Below, one piece after another: positions 38,066 to 46,318 of a stretch of DNA of 64,000 bases. This stretch comes from Thermosynechococcus sp. NK55a. GTDB lineage: Bacteria; Cyanobacteriota; Cyanobacteriia; Thermosynechococcales; Thermosynechococcaceae. The stretch is from contig NC_023033.1 in the NCBI RefSeq assembly GCF_000505665.1, positions 930,001-994,000 on the forward strand, in the 5' to 3' direction. The notes under the pieces are model-generated. The model was given only the letters and a program-made list of their open reading frames with translations, did no database searches and was not told the DNA's origin. Both the position numbers and the translations under genes were made by a program. Every line of letters begins with the position of its first letter. Positions within the stretch are counted from its first letter, which is position 1.

Positions 38066-39451
38066 CTAATCTAGGCTAGGCATCGAGAGCACGGGTTCAG
38101 ACTCACGGTCAATCCCCTTCTCAAAGCCAGCCGCTGCCGCCCGGGCACGCCCTGCATGCCATAGGTGACCCACCAAGAAGAAGAAGGCCAGAACAAAGTG
38201 GGAGGTTGCTAGCCAAGAGCGGGGAGACACGAAGTTCACCGAGTTAATTTCGGTGGCCACACCACCCACAGAGTTGAGAGAACCCAAGGGAGCGTGGGTC
38301 ATGTACTCAGCGGCACGACGTTCCTGCCAAGGCTGAATATCATTTTTGATCTTGTTCAGGTCAAGACCATTGGGACCACGCAGGGGCTCCAGCCAGGGAC
38401 CACGGAAATCCCAAAAGCGCATTGTTTCACCACCGAAGATAATTTCACCAGTGGGAGAGCGCATCAGGTATTTGCCAAGACCCGTGGGACCTTGAGCCGA
38501 GCCAACATTGGCTCCCAGCTTTTGGTCGCGGATCAAGAAGGTCATTGCCTGCGCCTGAGAGGCCTCCGGACCCGTAGGGCCATAGAATTCACTGGGATAG
38601 ACCGTGTTGTTGAACCAGACAAAGCAGGTGGCAATGAAGCCCATCATGGAGAGGGCACCTAAGCTATAGGAAAGATAGGCTTCTCCAGACCAGATGAAGG
38701 CACGGCGTGCCCAACCGAAGGGGGTCGTCAGGATGTGCCAAATACCACCGGCAATGCAGATCAGACCGATCCAAATGTGACCACCGACAACATCCTCAAG
38801 GTTATTGACGCTGACGATCCAGCCCTCACCCCCAAAGGGAGACTTCAGCAGATAGCCAAAGATGACCCTTGGGTCAAGGGTGGGGTTGGTAATGACGCGG
38901 ACATCGCCGCCACCGGGTGCCCAGGTGTCATAGAGACCACCAAAGAACATGGCTTTAGCCACCAGCAGTAGGGCACCAATACCAAGGACGATCAGGTGGA
39001 AACCAAGGATCGTCGTCATTTTGTTTTTATCTTTCCAGTCGTAGCCAAAGAAAGAGGAGTATTCCTCAAGGGTTTCAGGGCCACGAATCGCATGGTAAAC
39101 CCCACCAAAGCCGAGAACGGCAGAGGAAATCAGGTGTACCACTCCAACCACAAAGAAGGGGAAGGTGTCCACGACTTCCCCACCAGGGCCAACACCCCAC
39201 CCAAGGGTGGCAATGTGGGGGATGAGAATGAGCCCTTGCTCATACATTGGCTTCTCGGGAATGAAGTGAGCCAACTCGAACAGGGTCATGGCACCGGCCC
39301 AGAAAACAATCAGGCCAGCGTGGGCGACGTGGGCACCCAAGAGTTTGCCGGAGAGATTAATTAGACGAGCATTACCGGCCCACCACGCGAAACCGGAGGA
39401 TTCTTGGTCGCGATTGGTGGCAAAAATCGAATTACTAGAGAGCGTTACCAC
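38066..39451 (-). CDS. psbC: Photosystem II CP43 chlorophyll protein PsbC
   Basis: A 461-residue core antenna of photosystem II with six transmembrane helices. The large lumenal loop carries GGETMRFWD and the Glu/Arg region ([10 protein letters not shown]...) near the manganese cluster. The proper start is GTG 39451 (VTLSSNSIF...), 17 bp before the psbD stop and preceded by GAAGAGGT, as in other cyanobacteria. The upstream ATG 39487 ([12 protein letters not shown]) lies in frame inside psbD and is the historical alternative. Confidence 0.96.
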
Positions 39452-40493
39452 GGGGGAGTACCTCTTCTGGGAAAACAAAGTTTTCATGGGGTTGGTCTTG
39501 GGGCGCCATCCAAGCACGGATGCCCTCGTTCAATAGCAGGTTCTTCGTGTAGAACGTCTCAAACTCAGGGTCTTCCGCGGCCCGAATCTCCTGCGAAATG
39601 AAGTCATAGGACCGCAGGTTCAACGCTAGACCCACCACGCCAATCGCACTCATCCACAGCCCCGTCACCGGCACAAACAACATGAAAAAGTGCAACCAGC
39701 GCTTGTTCGAGAAGGCAATGCCAAAAATTTGGCTCCAGAACCGGTTTGCCGTCACCATCGAGTAGGTCTCTTCCGCCTGTGTCGGGCTAAAGGCTCGGAA
39801 GGTGCTGGCACTCTCCCCATCTTGGAAGAGGGTATTTTCCACTGTGGCGCCGTGGATGGCACACAACAGGGCACCCCCCAGCACACCGGCTACCCCCATC
39901 ATGTGGAAGGGGTTCAAGGTCCAGTTGTGGAATCCTTGGAAAAATAGCAGGAAACGGAAGATGGCGGCAACCCCAAAGCTGGGGGCAAAGAACCAGCTGG
40001 ATTGCCCCAAAGGATAGATCAAGAAGACGCTGACAAAGACGGCAATGGGGGCACTGAAGGCAATGGCGTTGTAGGGACGGATGCCCACCAGGCGGGCAAT
40101 TTCAAACTGCCGCAGCATGAACCCAATCAGACCAAAGGCGCCGTGCAGGGCAATAAAGGTCCACAGACCGCCCAGTTGGCACCAGCGGGTGAAGTCCCCT
40201 TGGGCTTCAGGGCCCCACAGCAGGAGCAGGGAGTGCCCCATGCTGTTGGCGGGGGTGGAAACGGCAACGGTCAGGAAGTTGCACCCTTCCAGGTAGCTGG
40301 AGGCCAGGCCATGGGTGTACCAGGAGGTAACAAAGGTGGTACCGGTCAGCCAGCCCCCCAACGCCAGGTAGGCGCAGGGGAAAAGCAGGATGCCTGACCA
40401 GCCGACAAAGACAAATCTGTCCCGTTTGAGCCAGTCGTCGAGGATGTCAAACCATCCCCGTTCTGCTGGCGCTCGTCCAATCGCGATCGTCAT
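39435..40493 (-). CDS. psbD: Photosystem II reaction-centre protein D2 PsbD
   Basis: A 352-residue D2 protein with five transmembrane helices. It binds P680, pheophytin, QA and non-haem iron and contains the redox tyrosine YD in the family position. It starts [21 protein letters not shown] and ends [10 protein letters not shown]. It is first of the psbD-psbC operon, overlapping psbC by 17 bp. AGAGGAT precedes the ATG. The long upstream region (40494-41035) probably carries light-responsive control. Confidence 0.98.
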   Translation of the reverse strand: MTIAIGRAPAERGWFDILDDWLKRDRFVFVGWSGILLFPCAYLALGGWLTGTTFVTSWYTHGLASSYLEGCNFLTVAVSTPANSMGHSLLLLWGPEAQGDFTRWCQLGGLWTFIALHGAFGLIGFMLRQFEIARLVGIRPYNAIAFSAPIAVFVSVFLIYPLGQSSWFFAPSFGVAAIFRFLLFFQGFHNWTLNPFHMMGVAGVLGGALLCAIHGATVENTLFQDGESASTFRAFSPTQAEETYSMVTANRFWSQIFGIAFSNKRWLHFFMLFVPVTGLWMSAIGVVGLALNLRSYDFISQEIRAAEDPEFETFYTKNLLLNEGIRAWMAPQDQPHENFVFPEEVLPRGNAL

Positions 40494-41035
40494 GGAATTA
40501 AATCCTCTTGCAGATATAGATGCCAGATTTAGAACCTTACAGTTGCTGGTAGGGCGTTATCAGCTCCTTAAAAATTTAAGAGCGATCGCTCCAGCATCCT
40601 GTTAATTTGGCTTCATAAATAAGAAACCCATCCCTCGCTAAGGCTTGAGCTAGTAGGTAGTTTTACCTAGTTGCTGTTGGCGCCCACCAAGGGTAGGTTA
40701 AGCACCCCATCAGCATTTGCTGTGGGAGAGCTATATTAACGTGATAGCGGAATTCTTACAAAATATCAAGGTGATTGTTGCCTAGCTTCTCAGGTTTCTC
40801 ATTTTTGAGCAAGGGTCCCAAATTAGCAAGATTAGCAAGACAGCAGAAAATTGAGGCTTCAACCTAAACAGAACACCAGCAGGAAATATTAAGTATTGTA
40901 ACCCTGCTGGCAGCGGTTACTGCTCCAGAGGTCTTGAGCGATCGCCCCCAAACCAGAAACAGAGGAATAGCTATCCTGATAAGATTAGGAGAGGTGCAGG
41001 ATAGTCTTTGCCAACATGAGAAAAGGAGGCCCGCC
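40494..41035. other. Non-coding region between divergent psbD and rbfA (542 bp)
   Basis: No convincing gene. It holds the psbD leader and promoter (minus strand) and the rbfA promoter (plus strand). Visible items are a palindrome CTTAAAAATTTAAG at about 40569-40582, a small hairpin AGGTA-GTTT-TACCT (40655-40668) and a tandem ATTAGCAAG duplication (40822-40839). A candidate rbfA -10 TAAGAT lies at 40980-40985. A long psbD leader or a small RNA is possible but not shown. Confidence 0.5.
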
Positions 41036-41416
41036 ATGGCGACTGAACGACGGGTGGCACGGGTAGCAGAATTAATCAAGCGGGAAGTCAGCCAGTTGTT
41101 AATGTATGAAATCCGCGATGAGCGCGTGGGAGCAGGCATGGTCAGTGTCACCGCTGTGGAAGTTTCCGGTGATTTGCAGCACGCCAAGATTTTCGTCAGT
41201 ATCTACAGCACTGATGAGGTACGGCGCTCAACGATGGCGGGATTGAAAGCGGCTTCGGGCTTTGTGCGGCGGGAATTGGGGCAGCGCATTCGCCTGCGGC
41301 GGACACCTGAGGTTGTGTTTATTGAGGATCGATCGCTCGAACGGGGCAGTCGCGTTCTTTCGCTGCTCAATCAAATTGGGCAACAGCAGAGTACCTCAGA
41401 AGCCCCAGCGTCTTAA
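41036..41416 (+). CDS. rbfA: Ribosome-binding factor A
   Basis: A 126-residue KH-like protein that matures the 30S subunit, with [34 protein letters not shown] and the AxG kink region [17 protein letters not shown] 41036 is chosen because AGGAGG stands just upstream; the frame is open to 40934 by chance. The stop shares TTAA with the stop of the convergent TauE-like gene. Confidence 0.95.
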   Translation: MATERRVARVAELIKREVSQLLMYEIRDERVGAGMVSVTAVEVSGDLQHAKIFVSIYSTDEVRRSTMAGLKAASGFVRRELGQRIRLRRTPEVVFIEDRSLERGSRVLSLLNQIGQQQSTSEAPAS

Positions 41417-42300
41417 GTGCGGCCTGGTCTTGTGGGAACGGATGCAGTAAGATAGTGCCTCGGCAGCAGGGAGGAGCTTTTGCTGCGCTGGGGCGGTGCC
41501 AGTAGGGTTTTCAGGATCACGAAGGCCGCAATGCCAATTAAGAAGTAACCAAAGCCCTGCTGAAGTCGCTTGGCAGAAATGCGATGGCTGAGATAACTCC
41601 CGACAACAGAACCACCAGCGGCTGCCAAGGTTAGTGTCAGGGTCAAGCGCGGATCCAAGGTAACAGTGCCCAGGTAGCCCCAAACCGCCGCCACCGAATT
41701 AATAGTAATAATCAGCAGTGAGGTCCCGATTGCCTGCCGCATTGGAATTTTTCCCAATAAAACAAGGGCGGGCACAATGGCAAACCCCCCACCAACCCCC
41801 ACCAACCCCGTTAGAACACCCACACCTAGGCCTTCAGTGGGTAGCCACAGCCAACAGTACTTACATACTGGGGGGGCATAAAGCTGGCTTTCAAGGGAAC
41901 TTTCCGGCGGGGTTAGTTCAGGGGCAGGGGGACGCTGTTGCCGCCGAATCATTAAAATAGCCGCTACCATCATGGCAACGGCAAAGAGTAGGAGTTGCAC
42001 CGTATCGGTAATCCAGGGCAAGGCTGCCAGGCGTGCTCCCAGGTAAGCACCCACCATGGTTGCCGAGCCAAAAATCAGAGTTAGACGCAGGTTGACGTAG
42101 CCGCGCCGCCACTGGGGGATCACCGCCAATAAGCTGACGCTGCCGACAATCACAAGCGTCATCGGAATCGCGACTTTGGTTTCAATGCCCATGACATAGA
42201 CCAGTACTGGCAGGGCAAGGACAGAACCGCCGCCCCCCAATAGACCCAGACTCAAGCCGATGGCGATCGCTAGACCATGCCCTATCCAGTAGCTCAGCAT
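41413..42300 (-). CDS. TSUP/TauE-family sulfite (sulfur anion) exporter
   Basis: A 295-residue membrane protein with about eight segments and the duplicated TauE/SafE motifs ([20 protein letters not shown] and [20 protein letters not shown]). The sites between the halves include a short cysteine pair (CKYC). Such proteins export sulfite or related anions. It is the last of a minus-strand set with a rhodanese (12 bp gap) and a persulfide dioxygenase-like protein, which points to sulfide or persulfide detoxification. Confidence 0.85.
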   Translation of the reverse strand: MLSYWIGHGLAIAIGLSLGLLGGGGSVLALPVLVYVMGIETKVAIPMTLVIVGSVSLLAVIPQWRRGYVNLRLTLIFGSATMVGAYLGARLAALPWITDTVQLLLFAVAMMVAAILMIRRQQRPPAPELTPPESSLESQLYAPPVCKYCWLWLPTEGLGVGVLTGLVGVGGGFAIVPALVLLGKIPMRQAIGTSLLIITINSVAAVWGYLGTVTLDPRLTLTLTLAAAGGSVVGSYLSHRISAKRLQQGFGYFLIGIAAFVILKTLLAPPQRSKSSSLLPRHYLTASVPTRPGRT

Positions 42301-42312
42301 GTGCTATTTCAC

Positions 42313-42846
42313 CTAGGGACGATTGAAGGGCAGCAGTACCAATACCCGCCCTAGGGCACAAATACCGGTGATACCGGCAAAGAGCAAACCAGCACCGACA
42401 AAGCCCGACAGGAAGAAGAATGCCGGATTGACGGTAAAGCCTAAGATCACGCCGGTGAGAATCAGGCTGCCAGCCACAATTTGCACCTGCCGCATCAGGC
42501 TAATGGGGGCACTAGCCGCACCCTTGACCGGATAGCCCCCCTGTTTCCAGCGTTGAATGCCCCCTTCAAGGTTTTTCAGGTTTTTCCAGCCTCGACGGGC
42601 AAGGGTTTCGTAGGCCATGCCCGAGCGCCGGCCCGATTCACAGTAGAGCACCACAGGAGTGTTAGAGCTACAGGGGGGTTCAAGTTCCTTGACATTCGCC
42701 AAGGGACAGAGCAGCGCCCCCGGAATATGGGCACTGTTGTATTCGCTTGGCTCACGCACATCAATCAGCAGTACCTGTTGTCGTTGCAGGGCCTCGTGGA
42801 GTTCAGCCGCGGAAATGAGAGGAGACTCAGTCGTTGTTGTAGTCAT
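42313..42846 (-). CDS. Rhodanese-domain protein with C-terminal membrane helices
   Basis: A 177-residue protein. The rhodanese domain (about 10-105) has the catalytic cysteine 69 in LYCESGRRS, which carries a persulfide. Two transmembrane helices (about 118-172, VQIVAGSLILTGVILGF and FLSGFVGAGLLFAGITGI) anchor it, resembling the DUF2892 module. It would transfer sulfane sulfur between the adjacent dioxygenase-like protein and the exporter, at the membrane. Confidence 0.88.
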   Translation of the reverse strand: MTTTTTESPLISAAELHEALQRQQVLLIDVREPSEYNSAHIPGALLCPLANVKELEPPCSSNTPVVLYCESGRRSGMAYETLARRGWKNLKNLEGGIQRWKQGGYPVKGAASAPISLMRQVQIVAGSLILTGVILGFTVNPAFFFLSGFVGAGLLFAGITGICALGRVLVLLPFNRP

Positions 42847-42913
42847 CGTCGTTGGTTCTCAAGTAGTTACTTAGGGTTAGCTAACAAGACGGGAGCGATC
42901 AGGAATCAAAGAG

Positions 42914-43612
42914 CTAAACGGCAGCGGCAACCATGCCACACTGTTGGTTAGCGGGCACCGCTTCCATGATTTTCTTGGGATCGGGCAGGTTCAGATTGGC
43001 CATGAATTCAATGAACTGCTGGCGATCGCGACCGACAAAGCGAGGATTAAAACGTTTTTCCTCACCAATGGTGGAAACAGTGTGACCGCGATAGTCATGG
43101 CCGGGATAGACCAAGGTAGTGTCTGGGAGTGTAAAGAGCCGCTGTGTTACCGCATCATACATCGCACCCGCATCACCACTTTGGAAGTCAGTGCGCCCAC
43201 AGCCACGGATAAAGAGAGAATCCCCCGTCAGCAGGTGGGTGCCATTCACCAAAAAGGCCATGTGGCTATCGGTATGCCCCAAGGTGGCGATCGCCTGAAT
43301 CGGGATGCTACCGACGTGAATCACTTCACCGTCTTTAATATAGCCATCGGCACAATCCACATGGGCATTTTCAGGTACCAGGGTTTTGCAGCCCGTGCGT
43401 TCGCGGACTTTGCCCGCTCCGGTAATGTGGTCGGCGTGGACATGGGTTTCGAGGCAATAGCGCAGTTTCAATCCCAATTGCTCAATTAACTGCACATCGC
43501 GATCCACCTGCTCAAGGACGCTATCGACCAAAGCGGCCTCACCCGTGGCTTCATCGGCAATTAGGTAAGAATAGGTCCAAGTGTCATAGTCAAAGAGTTG
43601 GCGAAACAGCAT
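42914..43612 (-). CDS. Metallo-beta-lactamase fold protein, ETHE1/persulfide dioxygenase-like
   Basis: A 232-residue enzyme with THVHADH (His57, His59, Asp61, His62), the GHTDSH metal ligand, LLTGDSLFIRGCGRTDFQ and YPGHDYRGHTVSTIGEE. The pattern is that of ETHE1-type mononuclear iron persulfide dioxygenases, rather than glyoxalase II. It would oxidise glutathione persulfide to sulfite, matching the rhodanese and TauE-like exporter downstream. AAGGAGT precedes ATG 43612. Confidence 0.88.
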   Translation of the reverse strand: MLFRQLFDYDTWTYSYLIADEATGEAALVDSVLEQVDRDVQLIEQLGLKLRYCLETHVHADHITGAGKVRERTGCKTLVPENAHVDCADGYIKDGEVIHVGSIPIQAIATLGHTDSHMAFLVNGTHLLTGDSLFIRGCGRTDFQSGDAGAMYDAVTQRLFTLPDTTLVYPGHDYRGHTVSTIGEEKRFNPRFVGRDRQQFIEFMANLNLPDPKKIMEAVPANQQCGMVAAAV

Positions 43613-43664
43613 AGCGGACTCCTTTATTGGGGTAAAGCGTGAGGGGACTCGTTTAGCCTAAAAA

Positions 43665-43718
43665 CTAGACTTAAAGATTAAAGACTAGACTTAAAACGGT
43701 AACTACTTCAGTCTAGTT
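43665..43718 (-). promoter_or_regulatory. Candidate operator: 20-bp-spaced repeats upstream of the sulfur genes
   Basis: ACTAGACTTAAA occurs at 43665-43676 and again at 43685-43696, exactly 20 bp apart, and an inverted AGTCTAGT lies at 43711-43718. On the minus strand they flank a candidate -10 TAATCT (43676-43681) and -35 TTACCG (43698-43703, 16-bp spacer). Two sites two helical turns apart over a promoter suggest repressor binding, for example by a sulfide- or persulfide-responsive regulator. The regulator is not in the window. Confidence 0.55.
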
Positions 43719-43832
43719 GATCTAAACATAATTTTATAACCATTGAGTAAACAAATGTCAAATCCCCCCCGTCCCCATTTTTTCAAGGGGAACCCATCTA
43801 GGATAAAAGAAAGTGGTTTCAGAGCACTGGGG

Positions 43833-45296
43833 ATGTTCACACTACAGCAAATGACGCCTTGGCAGCGGGTAACGGAGGAGCTAACAGCCATTGTCGGCAA
43901 GGGCAGCATCATCAATGACGCAGCCGCAGCCCTTGTGTATGAATGCGATGGCCTCTCCATGTATCGGCAGCGGCCAAAGTTAGTGGTGTTACCAGAAACC
44001 ACTCCCCAAGTCTCCGCCATCCTCAAAGTGTGCGATCGCTATCGGATTCCCTTTGTTGCCCGTGGCTCAGGGACGGGGCTCTCCGGAGGTGCTTTGCCCC
44101 ACAGTGAGGGGATTCTCATCGTCACTTCTCGCATGAACCAGATTTTAGAGATTGATCTGACCAATCAGCAGGTGGTGGTGCAGCCGGGGGTTATTAATGC
44201 ATGGGTGACCCAAGCCGTTGCCGATCAGGGCTTTTACTACGCCCCCGATCCCTCCAGTCAAATTATTTGCTCCATTGGTGGCAACGTGGCCGAAAACTCT
44301 GGGGGCGTTCACTGCCTAAAGTATGGTGTGACCACAAACCACGTCCTAGGCCTCACAGTGGTTTTGCCGAATGGGAAAATTGTCGAATTGGGTGGGGCTG
44401 CCCCCGAAATGCCCGGCTACGATCTCATGGGGGTTTTCGTTGGCTCTGAAGGCACTCTCGGTATTGCCACGGAAATTCGGCTGCGGATTCTCAAACAGGC
44501 GGAGGCGATCGCTGTGCTACTAGCAGACTTCACCACAATTGAAGCAGCAGGGGAAACCGTTTCTGCCATTATCCGAGCGGGGATCATTCCTGCGGGCATG
44601 GAAATTATGGACAACCTCAGTATCAACGCCGTTGAAGATGTGGTGGCCACCAATTGCTACCCCCGTGATGCTGGCGCTGTGCTGCTAGTGGAAGTGGATG
44701 GCCTAGACGTCGAAGTGCCCATTTTGCAGGAGCGCGTGATGCGCATTTGCTATGAACAGGGGGCACGCCATGTGACGGTTGCCACCGAGGCCGAAGATCG
44801 CCTCCGCCTTTGGAAGGGTCGCAAAGCTGCCTTTGCCGCTGCGGGTCGCCTGAGTCCCAACTATTTTGTCCAAGATGGGGTCATTCCCCGCAGTCAACTG
44901 GCCACTGTCCTGAGGGAAATTGAACAGCTCAGCCGCCGCAGTGGTTATCGCATTGCCAATGTTTTCCACGCGGGGGATGGTAATCTGCATCCCTTGATTC
45001 TCTATGATCAAGCGGTCCCCGGCGCCCTTGCGGAAGTGGAGGCCTTGGGGGGCGAAATTCTCAAACTCTGTGTACGCTTGGGGGGCAGTATCTCTGGAGA
45101 ACACGGCATTGGCAGTGATAAAGCCTGCTTTATGAGCGAAATGTTTAGCCCAGCAGACCTAGACACGATGCAGCAGGTGCGTGCCGCCTTTGATCCAAAA
45201 CGTCTGGCCAACCCCGAAAAGGTCTTTCCGACACCGCGAACCTGTGGTGAAGCCGCTCATCAACTTCAAGACTTTCCCAACATTGAGGCATTTTAA
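43833..45296 (+). CDS. glcD: Glycolate dehydrogenase FAD subunit GlcD
   Basis: A 487-residue FAD flavoprotein of the vanillyl-alcohol oxidase fold: VARGSGTGLSGGALP and PSSQIICSIGGNVAENSGGVHCLKYG in the FAD domain, and NVFHAGDGNLHPLILYD in the cap. It oxidises glycolate to glyoxylate in photorespiration. No glcE or glcF neighbour is seen. ATG 43833 is preferred; 43743 and 43851 are in frame. The stop overlaps the ATG of the cobW-like gene (TAATG). Confidence 0.9.
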   Translation: MFTLQQMTPWQRVTEELTAIVGKGSIINDAAAALVYECDGLSMYRQRPKLVVLPETTPQVSAILKVCDRYRIPFVARGSGTGLSGGALPHSEGILIVTSRMNQILEIDLTNQQVVVQPGVINAWVTQAVADQGFYYAPDPSSQIICSIGGNVAENSGGVHCLKYGVTTNHVLGLTVVLPNGKIVELGGAAPEMPGYDLMGVFVGSEGTLGIATEIRLRILKQAEAIAVLLADFTTIEAAGETVSAIIRAGIIPAGMEIMDNLSINAVEDVVATNCYPRDAGAVLLVEVDGLDVEVPILQERVMRICYEQGARHVTVATEAEDRLRLWKGRKAAFAAAGRLSPNYFVQDGVIPRSQLATVLREIEQLSRRSGYRIANVFHAGDGNLHPLILYDQAVPGALAEVEALGGEILKLCVRLGGSISGEHGIGSDKACFMSEMFSPADLDTMQQVRAAFDPKRLANPEKVFPTPRTCGEAAHQLQDFPNIEAF

Positions 45297-46312
45297 TGCG
45301 TACAAAAATTCCAGTTACGATTATCACCGGTTTTCTCGGCAGTGGTAAGACGACTCTCATTCGGCAGTTACTTCAGAATGCAGCGGGCAGGCGCATTGCC
45401 GTGATTGTGAATGAGTTTGGCGATGTCGGTATTGATGGCGAGTTGTTACAGGCCTGTTGCGATCGCACAGCGGGCATCTGGGAACTCACCAATGGCTGTC
45501 TGTGTTGTACGGTGCAGGAGGAATTCTTGCCAACGATGCAGACCCTCTTGGCGCGGCGGCAGGAGATTGATCACATTGTCATTGAAACGTCGGGACTAGC
45601 ATTGCCCAAGCCCTTAGTCATGGCCTTCCGGTGGCCGGAGGTGCGCCATGCCGCCACCGTTGATGGCGTCGTAACCGTTGTGGATGGTGTTGCTTTGGCA
45701 GCGGGCCAAGTGAGTGCAGATTTAGAGGCGCTCTTTGCCCAGAAAGATGCGGATCCCAGTTTGCAGCATGAAGATACGCCCCTTGAGGAACTCTTTAACG
45801 ATCAACTGGCCTGTGCTGACTTGGTTATCCTCAACAAGGCAGATCAACTGACCCTCGATCAGGTACAGCAATGCCTGAGGGAACTCCGCCAGCAACTCCC
45901 GCCCCGGATTAAGCTTCTGGCAGCTCAGCAAGGACAGGTGCCCGCAGATCTTTTGCTGGGATTTAATGCAGCGGTGGAGGAGAACTTGGGCCAGCGACCT
46001 AGCCACCATGACGTTGAGGAGGAGCATGATCACGACGCAGAGATTCAAGCGGTTTGTTTAGAGTTGGGGGCTTGGGATCTGCAACGCCTACGTGAATCCC
46101 TGGAGCGATTGCTGCAAGTACCCGACATTTATCGCGTCAAGGGCTTTGCAGCCATTGAGGGCAAGCCGATGCGTCTGGTGGTACAGGGGGTCGGTCAGCG
46201 GTTAGACGTGTTTTACGATCGCCTGTGGCAAGCGGCAGAGTCACGTCAAACCCGCCTTGTGGTGATCGGTCGTCAGTTGGATCAAAAGACGTTGCTATCC
46301 TACTTTGCCTAG
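45296..46312 (+). CDS. CobW/COG0523-family G3E GTPase (metallochaperone)
   Basis: A 338-residue GTPase with Walker A GFLGSGKTTL near residue 12, the metal-binding CxCC in NGCLCC near 68, VIETSGLALP and the guanine motif NKAD. A His/Glu/Asp-rich loop (HHDVEEEHDHD) near residue 240 can bind metal. The CobW C-terminal domain follows. Members deliver Zn or Co to client proteins; cobalamin synthesis should not be assumed, since no cob genes are near. It is coupled to glcD by the overlapping TAATG. Confidence 0.9.
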   Translation: MRTKIPVTIITGFLGSGKTTLIRQLLQNAAGRRIAVIVNEFGDVGIDGELLQACCDRTAGIWELTNGCLCCTVQEEFLPTMQTLLARRQEIDHIVIETSGLALPKPLVMAFRWPEVRHAATVDGVVTVVDGVALAAGQVSADLEALFAQKDADPSLQHEDTPLEELFNDQLACADLVILNKADQLTLDQVQQCLRELRQQLPPRIKLLAAQQGQVPADLLLGFNAAVEENLGQRPSHHDVEEEHDHDAEIQAVCLELGAWDLQRLRESLERLLQVPDIYRVKGFAAIEGKPMRLVVQGVGQRLDVFYDRLWQAAESRQTRLVVIGRQLDQKTLLSYFA

Positions 46313-46318
46313 GAGAAT

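Noticed and set aside
38294-38662. Long plus-strand ORFs antisense to psbC and psbD
   Set aside because: Shadows of highly conserved photosystem genes in the opposite strand.
40390-40605. 71-residue plus-strand ORF at the psbD start
   Set aside because: It lies mostly antisense to psbD and has no motif or upstream signal.
45296-46312. Cobalamin biosynthesis assignment for the CobW-like gene
   Set aside because: No cob genes or cobalamin riboswitch nearby; the COG0523 family is mostly metallochaperones.
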